Positions 25,201-35,426 of a stretch of DNA of 64,000 nt are shown one piece after another. The notes beneath the pieces are model-generated. The model did no database searches and was not told the origin of the DNA. It was given only the letters and a program-made list of their open reading frames with translations. Numbering within the stretch: the stretch's first letter is position 1; every line of letters starts with the position of its first letter. The DNA lies in assembly GCA_030268105.1 (NCBI GenBank), contig BSDZ01000027.1, positions 623,001 through 687,000 of the forward strand. The letters run 5' to 3'. The translations under genes were made by a program, and so were the position numbers. Source of the stretch: Volvox africanus (Eukaryota > Chlorophyta > Chlorophyceae > Chlamydomonadales > Volvocaceae).

Positions 25201-26943
25201 CATCGCCTCCAGCGCCACCAGCATCGTGGGACACAGCAGCCACATAGCCCAGAAGAAGACTGCGTCCCGGGGGCCCTTCGGGAAGATAAGGCCCGCCAGA
25301 GAAACCTCCCCGGCACACGCAGAAGGACCCTTAATTGAGCCTCTACTGCTACTGCTGCTGCTGCCGGCGGCGGCGCCGCCGCCGCTTCCCACGAGAGCGC
25401 TCGCGTGGCGTGGCAGCCACAGACCTGCGGCCGCGGCGTTGGAGCAGCTGGCGGCGGTGCTGGCGGAGGCGGAGGCTTCAGATGCAACAGAATTTCCGGC
25501 CACGGCGGGATTGGCAGGCTTCTTGGCGGACAGGTGGACCTCGGCGAACGCGGCTGCGCGACCCAGCATTAGTCGCAGGTCGGCTGCTTTCCATGGCTGT
25601 CCGCCAAGAGGGGGGTGAGGTGTTGCGGGGTAGGGGAGGACGGTGAGGGCAGACGAGTACGCAGTGAAATTCGGCATCAAAAACATCAACGTGAGAAGAA
25701 AAATTACCCCCTGACTGAGAGAGAGAGAGAGAGGGGCCGGGGAAGGAAACAAGGTCCACGACGGAGCCGTACGACAAAACCGTGTCAATGGCATGGGTAC
25801 GCATGGCATATAAACATGAAATACGGGACACATGTGTTTAGTTTACCGGATGCCCGGTCGTGAGGTCCTAAGCATCGGTGCCGCCTCTGCTACTGCCTCT
25901 CATGCAGCCATACCTCGAGAATGAGCTCGCGGTGCAGTTGGTGCACGTGCCAATCCAAAGATACGACCCGTGCCACGAACCGTGATGGTGGCGGCGGGGG
26001 GGCCACACTCGCGCCTTTCCACTCTGCAGCTTCTGTATTGCGGGGCGCCTTAGCCGGTTCCGGTGTGGATGTTGATGTCGACGTCGTCGGCGGTGCAGTG
26101 GCGGCGGTGGCTGCGCGCATCGCGGCAAATCCACGCCATAGCAGCGTCACGCGCGTAAAGCAGAGCAGGCTGGCGTACTCGAGTCCTAGGCGTTGGTAAA
26201 CTCCGGCAAGGTAGGGCGAGACGAAGGGATCTCCGACCTGTGTCGTTGGAGCAGGGGGGATGATGGGAAGTTGAGGGATTGGGAGGGAGAGGGAGAGGGA
26301 GAGGCAAAGATGAACCAACGAAGGAAGGCGAATGAGAATCTAGAATGGGGCCACTTAGGACCTCGGGGCGGAAAGGCGGACATCAGACAACGCACCTGTC
26401 GGGAGTCCCGTTCTCTGACCCTCAACACGGTGTTCAGGACTTGGGAAAGGAGCTCCTTATGGACTTGAAACGTGGTATCGTACGACACCGTGGTGCGACC
26501 TGCCATGCGAGATTCCGTACAGAATGTGTTTCTTTCTGGGTTCCAAGTGGTTGCTGCAAGTGGTTAGGCATGGCCAGGGAGGGTGCAAGCGGTGGGTTGG
26601 ATGAAGACCATAGCTCGAGAAGGTGTTGAGGAGAGAGGTGTTGGGGGAGGGGTAACGGACCGTTTCGTGTTTGCAATACGTTACTCGCACGCGTGTATGG
26701 TCTTAACGGCTTTAATGAGGGCTGGGTTTTTAACTGACCTTCCGGTGTTGAGACTGCCACAGCGCGGTAGGTTATGTTGCACATCTCTCCCGCCTCTTCC
26801 CACGGCATGCTCTCCCCACCACCTGAAGCCCCCAACTCGATATGATGGCTCCATAAGTCCAAACACGGAAGGTCAGCTGGAATGTACAAGGGCACCTCCG
26901 CCGTGGCAAGCCCCAAGAAAACAATCAAAAATGCGTACTTCAT
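20877..26943 (-). CDS. Multi-pass membrane protein with U-box E3 ligase domain
   Basis: Predicted membrane-anchored ubiquitin ligase. Exons: 26739-26943, 26396-26499, 25914-26237, 25198-25596, 24313-24618, 23694-24034, 22874-23060, 21562-22426, 21351-21484, 20877-21272; 3261 nt, 1086 residues. It opens with a signal peptide (MKYAFLIVFLGLATA) and a lumenal-type region. Hydrophobic segments follow (DAVFFWAMWLLCPTMLV, PWMALYICVIATC and two or more near LLGHFAASAVVWLHLLLL). The U-box lies on the exon at 22874-23060: FRCPITQSLMREP, SGVTYER, IMQWLD, PLKRHRLAPN, LRHMIEAW, in the consensus order. The join placing the U-box after the membrane exons is in phase (CG + G, Arg). The C-terminus is Ala/Gly/Asp-rich. 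The exon at 22426 also reads straight to a stop at 21503 (929 residues); I prefer the longer form because of the strong GTGAGT donor at 21350. Confidence 0.75.
22572..22638 (+). repeat. CACCATCAT tandem array in U-box gene intron
   Basis: About six units of CACCATCATCAC in the intron between the U-box exon (22874-23060) and the following exon at 22426. It creates a spurious poly-His frame on the plus strand. Confidence 0.9.
23565..23608 (+). repeat. CAGTACAGGC decamer repeat
   Basis: Three to four copies of a 10-bp unit (CAGTACAGGC with variants) in the intron just before the U-box exon in genomic order. Confidence 0.75.
24789..24846 (+). repeat. Short dispersed repeat with perfect palindrome, copy 1
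   Basis: In the intron between 24618 and 25198 of the U-box gene. The arms GATGATGGCTGAC (24816-24828) and its exact complement (24832-24844) flank a 3-nt spacer GGC. The left part, GAGGACTAA..ACCGTGAAGGCCGGAT, recurs at 62686-62731. Confidence 0.8.
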
Positions 26944-29419
26944 TACATTTACGCCTTGTGCTATTGACTATTCGTTCCGCAATCCAAGTTGAGGTGGGCA
27001 GGCACCCATTGGACAGCACCGATTAAGTTCCCGCTCATGAATAAATTAAAGTACCGGTGTATCTGAAATTTTAGCTATGTAAAATAACTATGTTTAGTTT
27101 TGCCGAAAACTCGCATCCGCATGTTTCATAATATATGACGGACACGGTGGCCCCAATCATCAACTCGGAACGTGAGCTATACCGACTGCGTTGTCAAAAC
27201 TTGCAGTTTCATACCTCTTACAATATCGAGACCCGTAAATGGTTGCTGTACAGCATCCCTTTGTCAAGCAGTTGCCTAGGCGCTATGGTATGTCGGAGGA
27301 CTAAGACGTCGAATCTCAGAGCCCAAGGATGCGGTTTGTCATAAGTGGCAGTGGCGAGAAACAAAAGGACGCAATCTGAAGGCCTTTGTTATTTTCCACT
27401 GCTCTCTATGATAATAAAAGCAAAAACTGGTTGACGATTATAACACGAGAGCCGCGTCCTGAGAAAAAAATCGGAGGGGTACAGAAACATCTGGATAATA
27501 AGTCTTATAAAAGTAGTCCAGCATGTTCTTAAGGTTCAGAACCATAATGCTGGGGGCCCCGTTTCTCAAGCCAGTGTGGCTAATGATGTCCGGCATTACA
27601 CATTTCCCGATTGCCTTTTAACATCCACCTAAACACTCTCCCGATTAGAAAATCCCACATCCCCCGACATCATGATCGCAGGACTTGCTTTCCACCAACA
27701 TAACTTGACATCTAATAAGCCGCGACATACTACATACATATGGGAGGCAAGAGACAACTGCCCTGAGCCTCCATGCATACGGTTCAGGTACTCCAAACTC
27801 CCGCTTTGCGGTTATGCAAAACGGGACCGTACAGCGCTCCTGCTGCTGCTACTGCCGCCAGGTACGGTTGCAACCATCTAATTGGCTTCTCTCAGATAAG
27901 GCCCAAGCGCGTGCGGTCGCACGAACAGCCGTTCTAGCTCCCCTGCGCTGTTGCTTTTTCTCCATCACAGCATAATACAGCAGCATTGTCACTCTAGCAC
28001 CCTTCCCCCACCTACCCTCTTACCCATACGATGCTGCAATGCTGTGAAGCGATGACGTCACCGCGGACATCAACGCGCACTAGGTGGCCCCAACTTACTC
28101 AACCCAGCACAATTCACGTGTGGCAATATGTCCGGAAAACCGTACTGTACGACGAGGAGGGGATACATGATGATACATGATGATAAGATGCGCGTGCCAT
28201 CATGCATCGCGCTCTCCTATCCACAACCGAAACTTCCGCACACTCTGTCCACGTGTGAACATGCATGTTTCTTCTGCCCTAGCTGTCTGCCCAGCTCGAT
28301 CCCATTCAAGTCTGCATGGCTCCCTCCGTGCGTGAGCTCTGACCTGCTGGGCCAGGCAGAAGCCCCAACGCATTATAACAAAGACCAATCCTAGGTATAG
28401 GCCTTCTAAAAGACACAGCGCTTTTCGACGCTGAGCCCTTCCTGGGTAGCCCCGAATTCCTACCCGAGCTCCTCCCTCTCATGTGAGCCATTACGCAGCA
28501 AAGTGCAGGAACGGCCTCTGTGTATCCATTCCTTATCTGCACCACCAAAACCACAAGCACGCGCCCAAGCACGCGCACGTGTTCAAGTTGCGCTGTGCGT
28601 ACGTTTCCGCTGTGCGTGAGGCGCCGCCATCTTCATGAACTTCAACTTCTCTCTCCAACTTCTCCAACCCTTTATCGATACCGATCAATATATATACCAC
28701 TCACCCCATGCAGCCCTCAAGACTGAGGCAGCACAACGCCTCCCTCGTCCTAAACAGAGAGAGCATCGCCGACCCACAATGAAAGACAGTCCTGTACGGA
28801 GACAGGTGTGGATTTGTACAGCATGGAGGTATCCAGCGGCCCCTGTCCACAAACTCGTACACAAGTCGCAGACAGGTTGCCAGGCTGGCAGGGATAGTAC
28901 AAAAGACAGAAAGCCAGAAGAATTGGGAGGATGGACAGATGCCACCAGGTCACCGTTGAAGGTTTCTTGCCCTCTCCTGCCACGTTTCTAGACAAACAAA
29001 CTCTGACGCCTGTTTGCGGTCCGATCTAAACACAATGATCTTCGTTGCGCTTCCGGCATGGATCTGGTGCTGCGGGCTGCTGCACAGAGCACACACAAGC
29101 CACATGAAAATGCGAGATATATTGGCACGACCGCCAGGCGCCCCGAACAAAACTTGAACGCAAAAAAGCTTCCAACGGATGAACGAACATTCTTGAACCT
29201 CCCCCAAGAAGCATCTCTCTCTTTTCCTCCCAGAATTTGTTCAGCCTGGCTTCCTCAGTTCTCTGAGAGGTCGCGTGCTCTCCACGTCTCCGCGGCCTCT
29301 TTCGTTCGCGGGGTCAGCGCCGCCCTCAGAAGCCTAGCTGGGCGGGGCGCGCCCAACTGCCATCATGCGTGGAAAGGCTATCCGGTTGCGGCCGCTGTGT
29401 CCCCCTCAGCTCAGAAGCG
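26944..29419. other. 2.5-kb intergenic region
   Basis: Probably the upstream region of the U-box gene and the 3' side of the gene at 29.4 kb. Composition is mixed and partly AT-rich near 27050-27500. The frames on both strands (27135-27344, 28128-28394, 28950-29207) are short, mutually overlapping and without motifs. Confidence 0.5.
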
Positions 29420-30218
29420 TCACCTCTGCAAAGTTTCAAAAAGGAACTCGTCAAACGCGTCCTGAAAATTTGCCAACGCCTCGCCATCCAACCCTGGCAA
29501 ACCGGATAAAGCTACGACGAGATCATCGACGGCTGAGGAAACAGATTCCGCGACCGCATCCACAGGTACCGAAGGGACCGCGGGAAGGAGAGACCCCAGG
29601 GACTCACGCTGGCTATAAGCAGCCGCGAGGCCAGCAGCAAGTACAAGGCCCAGGAAGGGAAGTCGCAAGCGGTCCAGAAGATCCTGAACGCCGTTTTGGA
29701 CAGTCTCCACGGGACCCTGCGGTGGTGGCGCCTGGTAGATGCCGAAGGAGGCGCGAATGTCGCCGATAAGCAGGTCAGCGTTGGAGTTTGTGATCTTGCC
29801 ATATGCCAGGATGTCCGCAGCCTGCGCAATTGTCACAAAGAATCGTGCGCGACAGGGAGTATCCGATTATGGGCGGTTGTGCTGCACATATTTTAACAGA
29901 GAAGAAGGGACGCGTAAAACCACACCCGCATGCAGCTCAAAAAATCTCCGCATGAAGTCATGTGACAAAACAATTTGGGTCAACCAGGACAATCGCATCA
30001 CTTGCCTGCTCCGTGAATCCCAACTCTTGAAGTGTCCGCTTAATCTGATCTCTCTGGCGCTTAGTCGGTTGGTTAAGCTCCTCCACAGTATTCTCTTCGA
30101 CAAGTACTGGGCCATCACGGCGGAATAGCTGCATCCGCACATTCCGCACGGGTCGCGAAACGAGTGCCATGCCGCGAGGTGGCAGCGAAGGGCGCCGGCT
30201 AAGCTGCTGAGACAACAT
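29420..30218 (-). CDS. Small, probably organelle-targeted membrane protein
   Basis: Two-exon model; family not recognised. The first exon runs from the ATG at 30218 to about 29967. It has a basic, Ser/Arg-rich N-terminus (MLSQQLSRRPSLPPRGM) like a chloroplast or mitochondrial transit peptide, then a charged helix ending near FTEQASDAIVLVD. The second exon (29420-29821) starts after a GCGCAG acceptor with AADILAYGKI and has one hydrophobic stretch (FLGLVLAAGLAAAY). It ends in an acidic amphipathic region (ALANFQDAFDEFLFETLQR). The second exon has clear coding character. The donor of exon 1 is uncertain: GTTGAC, GTTTTG and GTCACA are all weak, so the exact junction is inferred. Confidence 0.55.
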
Positions 30219-31471
30219 CTTGATTGATACTACACTGGAAGATGTGCTCAATTTGGGAAATTGCAAGGCCGTGTCGACTGTGGCACACCCAACTGAAAAA
30301 GGTTGATAGTAGGTTTCTGTGCCACAATAGAGGCTATGAATTTGGGTCACTTTTCAGGCCACAACTGTCCAATTAACCAATCAGGAATTGCGATTGTGCG
30401 CAGTTCGCAAGCAGCGCAAGGGATGGGTAGGACCACGACGGATGAGGCATACCGTACTGGTACGGGTGTTCCTATTTGATTTGGATTTGGCTAACCCGGC
30501 AAATATTCAATTTATAGGTAAATGCAACACTGCACGACAAACTCCTTTTATGTTTTGGTTACTTTTGAAAGTCTTTGGTTCGGAACGCACCTTTCACTGA
30601 AGACGATAACTTTACTCCCAATATTAGTTGAAAAGAAATCTCCAAATCTTTGTTTATTCTCAAGCTTCTATTTAGTTTTCAATTACATGGCTGATTACAG
30701 GTGACCCTAGGGTCGGCCTAACGACGTATGTATTCCAGGCAACATCGGACGTGAACGACCGTCATTTAACCATTAAACTTGTGACAGCGCTGCTACTAAA
30801 TTTGTGCAGATGTCCCTTCTATCTCGCATCTGAATATCATTTGGTAAGGTCAGCTATATCCCGTCTTTACCCATCCTGAATTCCTGGCCCTAACGTAAAG
30901 ACGGCGGAACCAGAGGATATCCTGTACGATTTCTGATCTGATCTGATCTACGCCTTTTTTTACCAAACGTGCAGATAGTGTATGGCTATTGTACGGCCAA
31001 TAAATTCAGTTTCGGCTCTCGTTTACACTTGCTAGAGCCTGAAGCTCGCAGACATTCTTATTTAGCACCGTTCTTTTAAAATTGATCCACTGAGGCCAGC
31101 GAATTTTATGTGGCGGTCCATTCAGCCGCAATACTCAACCGCGTTTCGGACCATGAAAGTCACATCGGCCCATCCATACTCCCGGACGGATGTTGAAAAC
31201 CCCAGGTCAACGAGCAAATAACCAACTGCTCCGACCATAGCCTCTATGCCCCATCAACAGCTGAGCCAGGGGTCAGGGGTATGCAACTCAGCTGAGCTGT
31301 ACCTGTCGTTAGCCACTCACTGTAGCTCCTCCTTCGCCTCTCCTTCATCGGGGCGTCATTATCTGAACTTTCCTTCCTCTGCTGATTCTTGGGCATGGTT
31401 TTTGTTTGCCATATACACATACGTATAGACAACAACGTGTTCAGGCACGACTGTTATGGCACGACTAATAT

Positions 31472-31764
31472 ACCCCTGGAGTTCCAGGTTCTACCAAGAC
31501 CGAGAGCGGGCCAAGGACCCATAGTTGAGGGCAGGGTGCCCCCATGTTGATGGACTGTGACCTGCGAGCTGACCAGGAGCGGAGTTGACGCCTTAGTTGA
31601 TTCGGCAGATTCCGCTGAATGCCGGTGGTGGGTGCTGAACCCGGAAAGAGCACTGATTTCGGAGAAGTCGGCATGGGAGACCGGATGAGGGTGCCCCGAA
31701 ATACCGGGGAAGGTAGGGACTGCCAGGTTAGTGGCCACGGGTGATGTACCCCCCTATCCTACAC
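31472..31764 (-). repeat. Dispersed repeat, copy 2 (inverted relative to copy 1)
   Basis: Reverse-complement match to 16313-16624, about 293 bp against 312 bp. Differences are scattered substitutions plus one 18-bp gap. It sits in intergenic DNA and ends at an ACAC/CATACATA-rich tract, mirroring the TG-rich flank of copy 1. Confidence 0.85.
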
Positions 31765-31922
31765 ACAACACATAGACATGCACATACATACATAAACATA
31801 CACAATTGTATTTCCCATCCCTTGAACGGGCGGTGAGAAAGAAAGGACTCGTCTTCTTGCTGCTTTAATCTTGTGGGGCCCCCATGTTGGTTCGCACCCT
31901 TCCCCTCTTGGAATCCGTGTTT

Positions 31923-31947
31923 TACGGTTAGGGTTTTAGGGTTTTAG
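31923..31947 (+). repeat. Interstitial telomere-like TTTTAGGG
   Basis: GTTAGGGTTTTAGGGTTTTAG matches the Chlamydomonas-type telomere unit TTTTAGGG. Too short to be a chromosome end. Confidence 0.7.
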
Positions 31948-32989
31948 TTGCAGCATCTTGCCGGCAGAGCAATTCAGGCATCTATCTGTGGCTTAGGTAG
32001 TGAAAATGTTGCTGATGTTGCTGTTGCTGTTGCTGTGGCGGTGGAGGTGGTGATTGTGGTAAGGGGTGGTGGTGGTGATTACTATAAAGATGATGCTAAC
32101 ATCGAAGAAATTTACTATTGTTGTTGTACAACAAGAAAGCCCAACTTTCACTAATTGCTGTAATGAAATGATGCTACCGACACATCCCTCAAGACCCCTA
32201 TCCAACTCTTCCACTAAGGGATTCGGGTATGCAATGTCAGAAGACTGTTAGCAACGACCTGGGCAATGGATATCAACCACTAACCAACCAAATGACCGGG
32301 CACCAGCCAATTGACATCCACGCTTTCGTTAACGTTGGGCGTTTAAAGTGGTGCAATCTTTCGTGACAAAACGGTAGCAAGAGCTGGTATAAAAACAGAA
32401 CCCAACCTTTCTCCCTATCGCTAGGGGGTGGCGGGGCGGGGAGGGGGAGGAAAGGAGCTGGCAGAACCTGTTGCAACCCCTTTCCTGGCCGCGGCATAAG
32501 CATAGCCGATCATGGTAAGATGGAAAAAGCGCTATGGTGCACAAAGAACGAAGTAACGTACTAAAATCGCATGACCACATCCTCATCGTGATCTGTACTG
32601 CATTGTACTGCACTACACTGTACTGTCTTGTACTGTGGTGTAGAGCATATGTATGCACGCAAAGTAAACGACGAGTACCGTCCACAACCTTGCACACGAA
32701 CGTCGTACTGCGCGTGGTACGGGTACGGCAAGTAAGATCTCGTAAGATCCCGTAAGCTCATTTGTTTTGTAACGCTGATCGGTTTCGGAGCCACGCCGAC
32801 ATAACCCCAGAAAGTGCTCTCCTCGTACCACACAATACAACACCACCTCTTACGCACTTTGCAGCGTAAGAGTTTAATGGATGCACGAAACATTAAAACC
32901 ATTGTACAGATTCCCAAGACGCGTACAGTGTACGGCATGTAGCACGGTTTGGCAAACGACACAACCTGACGCTGAAGCAAGCAACCTCC

Positions 32990-34035
32990 CTACCTGATAA
33001 GCTTAGACAGTAGCGAACGTTGCGGCAAAATGAGCTCACACACGAAGTCGAAGAGGTCGGGGAGACCCCTGCGGTTATGCCCTTGGTTGTTGTCGTACTC
33101 ATCATTATTGTCGTAGTCGTCGTCCCTGCCGCCGTCGGCATCCTCGTCGCCGTCGTCGACCGACCCATCGGCCTCTCCTCCCGATAACACCAACATTACC
33201 TCTCCAACACCATCTCGCCACAGCCCCTCGTGTCCTCCTCGGGACCTCTGCTCCCATAACCACCGCCAACCGCCGCGCCGCCCTCCCCAACCGCCTCCAC
33301 CTCCATTTCCACTGCCACCCTCGCCATCGCCGCTACCACCCTTCCCCTGCCCACTCCCGTGCTCGCCATGTGGGCCCGATGGTGGCGTCCCAGGGAGTAC
33401 GGCGGCTTCGATGTAGTACCGCATCCCAACCAGCACGCCCGATGCCGCGGGCCGCGTCACGAGTCGGGCCGGGCTGTGTACGACAAGTTCCGGGGGCCAA
33501 ATGCCAGGTAGTGTCGTAACCCGGGTTCCATTGCGCATCAGTTGTGCTTGGCGGTTAGAACACGCCCTACATTGTGCGTAGTAGACCTGCTTGAGAGATT
33601 CGTCCCTGAGGCCCATGAAGTCGGCGACCTGAAGGGACATTTTATTTGTGGACCGAAGTGCGGAAGATGAATCAAAACGTGTACGGGATGTACGGCACTG
33701 AATCATCAGGGGCCCAAAGCCTCGAGGACACCCTACCCCCCACCTCCCACCCCACCCGACCATGAGGGAAGGGAGGGGTTCGTAACACACCCGACTTAAA
33801 GCCTTCTCCAAGCCACCAGCTGCCTCTCGGGCCGCCAGCGCGTCCCGTACAACCTTGTACGGCGGCATGTGGTCCCCGATAACGCCGTTGCTGCGAGTGC
33901 CTACGTGGACAAACCGACAAACCGACAGATGGATGTACTTCGACCAAATGAATCATTAGGTCAAATGCGAATGATATGTGGCGCTACAACGAGGAATCCA
34001 TTGATCTCTATATATATATTATATTAGATATACAT

Positions 34036-34121
<86 letters not shown>

Positions 34122-35426
34122 GGATAGATAGATGGATAGATAGATAGATGGATAGATAGATAGATGGATAGATAGATGGATAGATAGATAGATGGATAGA
34201 TGGATAGATAGACAGACATCATCTCACCGCAGTGGTGGCAGCCGTCCCGCCCAAATAACACCGACAGCTGCGCCTTCTCCGTCGCCGTCGAGTAGTCCGC
34301 GGAGCTGGTGGGGAGGTGCATGCGGCCAAATGCGCCCGGCTGCGCGAGGTGGCTGGGGAGCAGGCGGTGGAAGGAGTGCCGGAAGAGCACCTGCGAGGAT
34401 TTGGGGGGGGGGTTGGGAAATCCCGAGCGGTCTTTCCGACTCAACTAGGGCCGGATGTCAACTGTCTGTGGTTGATGTGTATCACGCTTCTTCGTCATGC
34501 TCCATTCCCCCCCCCCTCCCTCCCTGGACGGCTTAGGCCACGACGCCCGCTCGGAGCCGCACCGCCCACCTGTGGCTCCGCTGCATTGTGTCGTACCTTA
34601 TAGAGGATTGGACCCACCACCGCATCCACCAGTGCTTCACGTCCGTCCCAAGACGCCAAGAGCTGGCGTGGCAGCGCCGCCAGCGCACGTCCTAGGCTCG
34701 CGCCGCCGCCGCTGCCGCCGCCGCCGCCGGCGCCGAGTTTCCGGCTGCTGGCAGCGCCAAACCCATCAAAACCGCCGTTGCTGCCGGCGCCGGCGCCGGC
34801 TGTGGCGGTTTCGCGGAACGATAAACGCAGCGCCGCCAACGTACTGCGGCTGACGTGGCCCGCTGCCACCGAAGCCGCCGCGACGGAGGCGGCGCCCCAC
34901 AGCGGCGCCAATAGGGGTGTGTTGCAATGGATGCGGAGACAGCCAGCTGTGACCTATCGGCGAAGTTTGGCCGCCACCAAGGAGGCGGGAAAGAAGTAGT
35001 TGGTTCAATTTCACAGCCAAGCGGTCATTTCAATCCAACGGTCAACAGACAACGGTGATTCCCGTTGTGCGGTACTCACGTGCGTAAATGCGAGGGTGAG
35101 GTTGAACGCAGCGCAAGAGACACCTAGCTGTAGCGCCGCAGCGCTCACCTGCAGGAAAGCAGCAAAGCAGCAAAGCAGGGAAAGAAACAGAATGTTCGGT
35201 AACGTAACGTGTCGTAACGCCATGTAACGCGGCCAACCTGATGGCAGCATTTCATGTGGATTGGGCTAAAAGGCGCGCAAAGGTAAGGTTGTCAGACGAA
35301 GCTCCAGAACCGATAACTCTAAAACCCGATATCGCGGGCTGGCGCCTTTGAACGAGTACCTGCTGGACGGTTGGATGTGCCACTGTCTGCTCGGCGAATC
35401 TCACTGCCGCCTGGAAAAGTTGCGCC
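32990..35426 (-). CDS. Uncharacterised protein with CxxC..GDHMPP..CxxC zinc-type motif, 5' partial
   Basis: Exons: 35360-35426, 35080-35148, 34597-34953, 34228-34390, 33791-33900, 32990-33628; about 468 residues, all phases consistent. The first exon here begins in phase 2, so at least one more 5' exon exists and was not resolved. The key block is split by an intron: DGCHHC, then GTRSNGVIGDHMPPYK, then VYYAQCRACSNRQ. Two CxxC pairs around a GDHMPP loop suggest a treble-clef or HNH-like zinc site; this fold assignment is inference. An earlier region (VSAAALQLGVSC, ASVAAASVAAGHV) is hydrophobic to neutral. A Gly/Asp-rich insertion follows ending DYDNNDEYDNN, and the C-terminus is LFDFVCELILPQRS. 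Function unknown. Confidence 0.72.
34036..34213 (+). repeat. GATA tetranucleotide array
   Basis: About 44 units of GATA with interspersed GGATA variants, filling the 5' end of the intron (33901-34227) that splits the zinc motif of the gene above. The array ends about 14 bp from the splice donor. Confidence 0.95.

Larger units (their letters stand above)
30219..32989. other. 2.8-kb AT-richer intergenic region
   Basis: Contains dispersed repeat copy 2 (31472-31764), an interstitial TTTTAGGG-like stretch (31923-31947) and a purine run near 32430. No gene is supportable. Confidence 0.55.
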
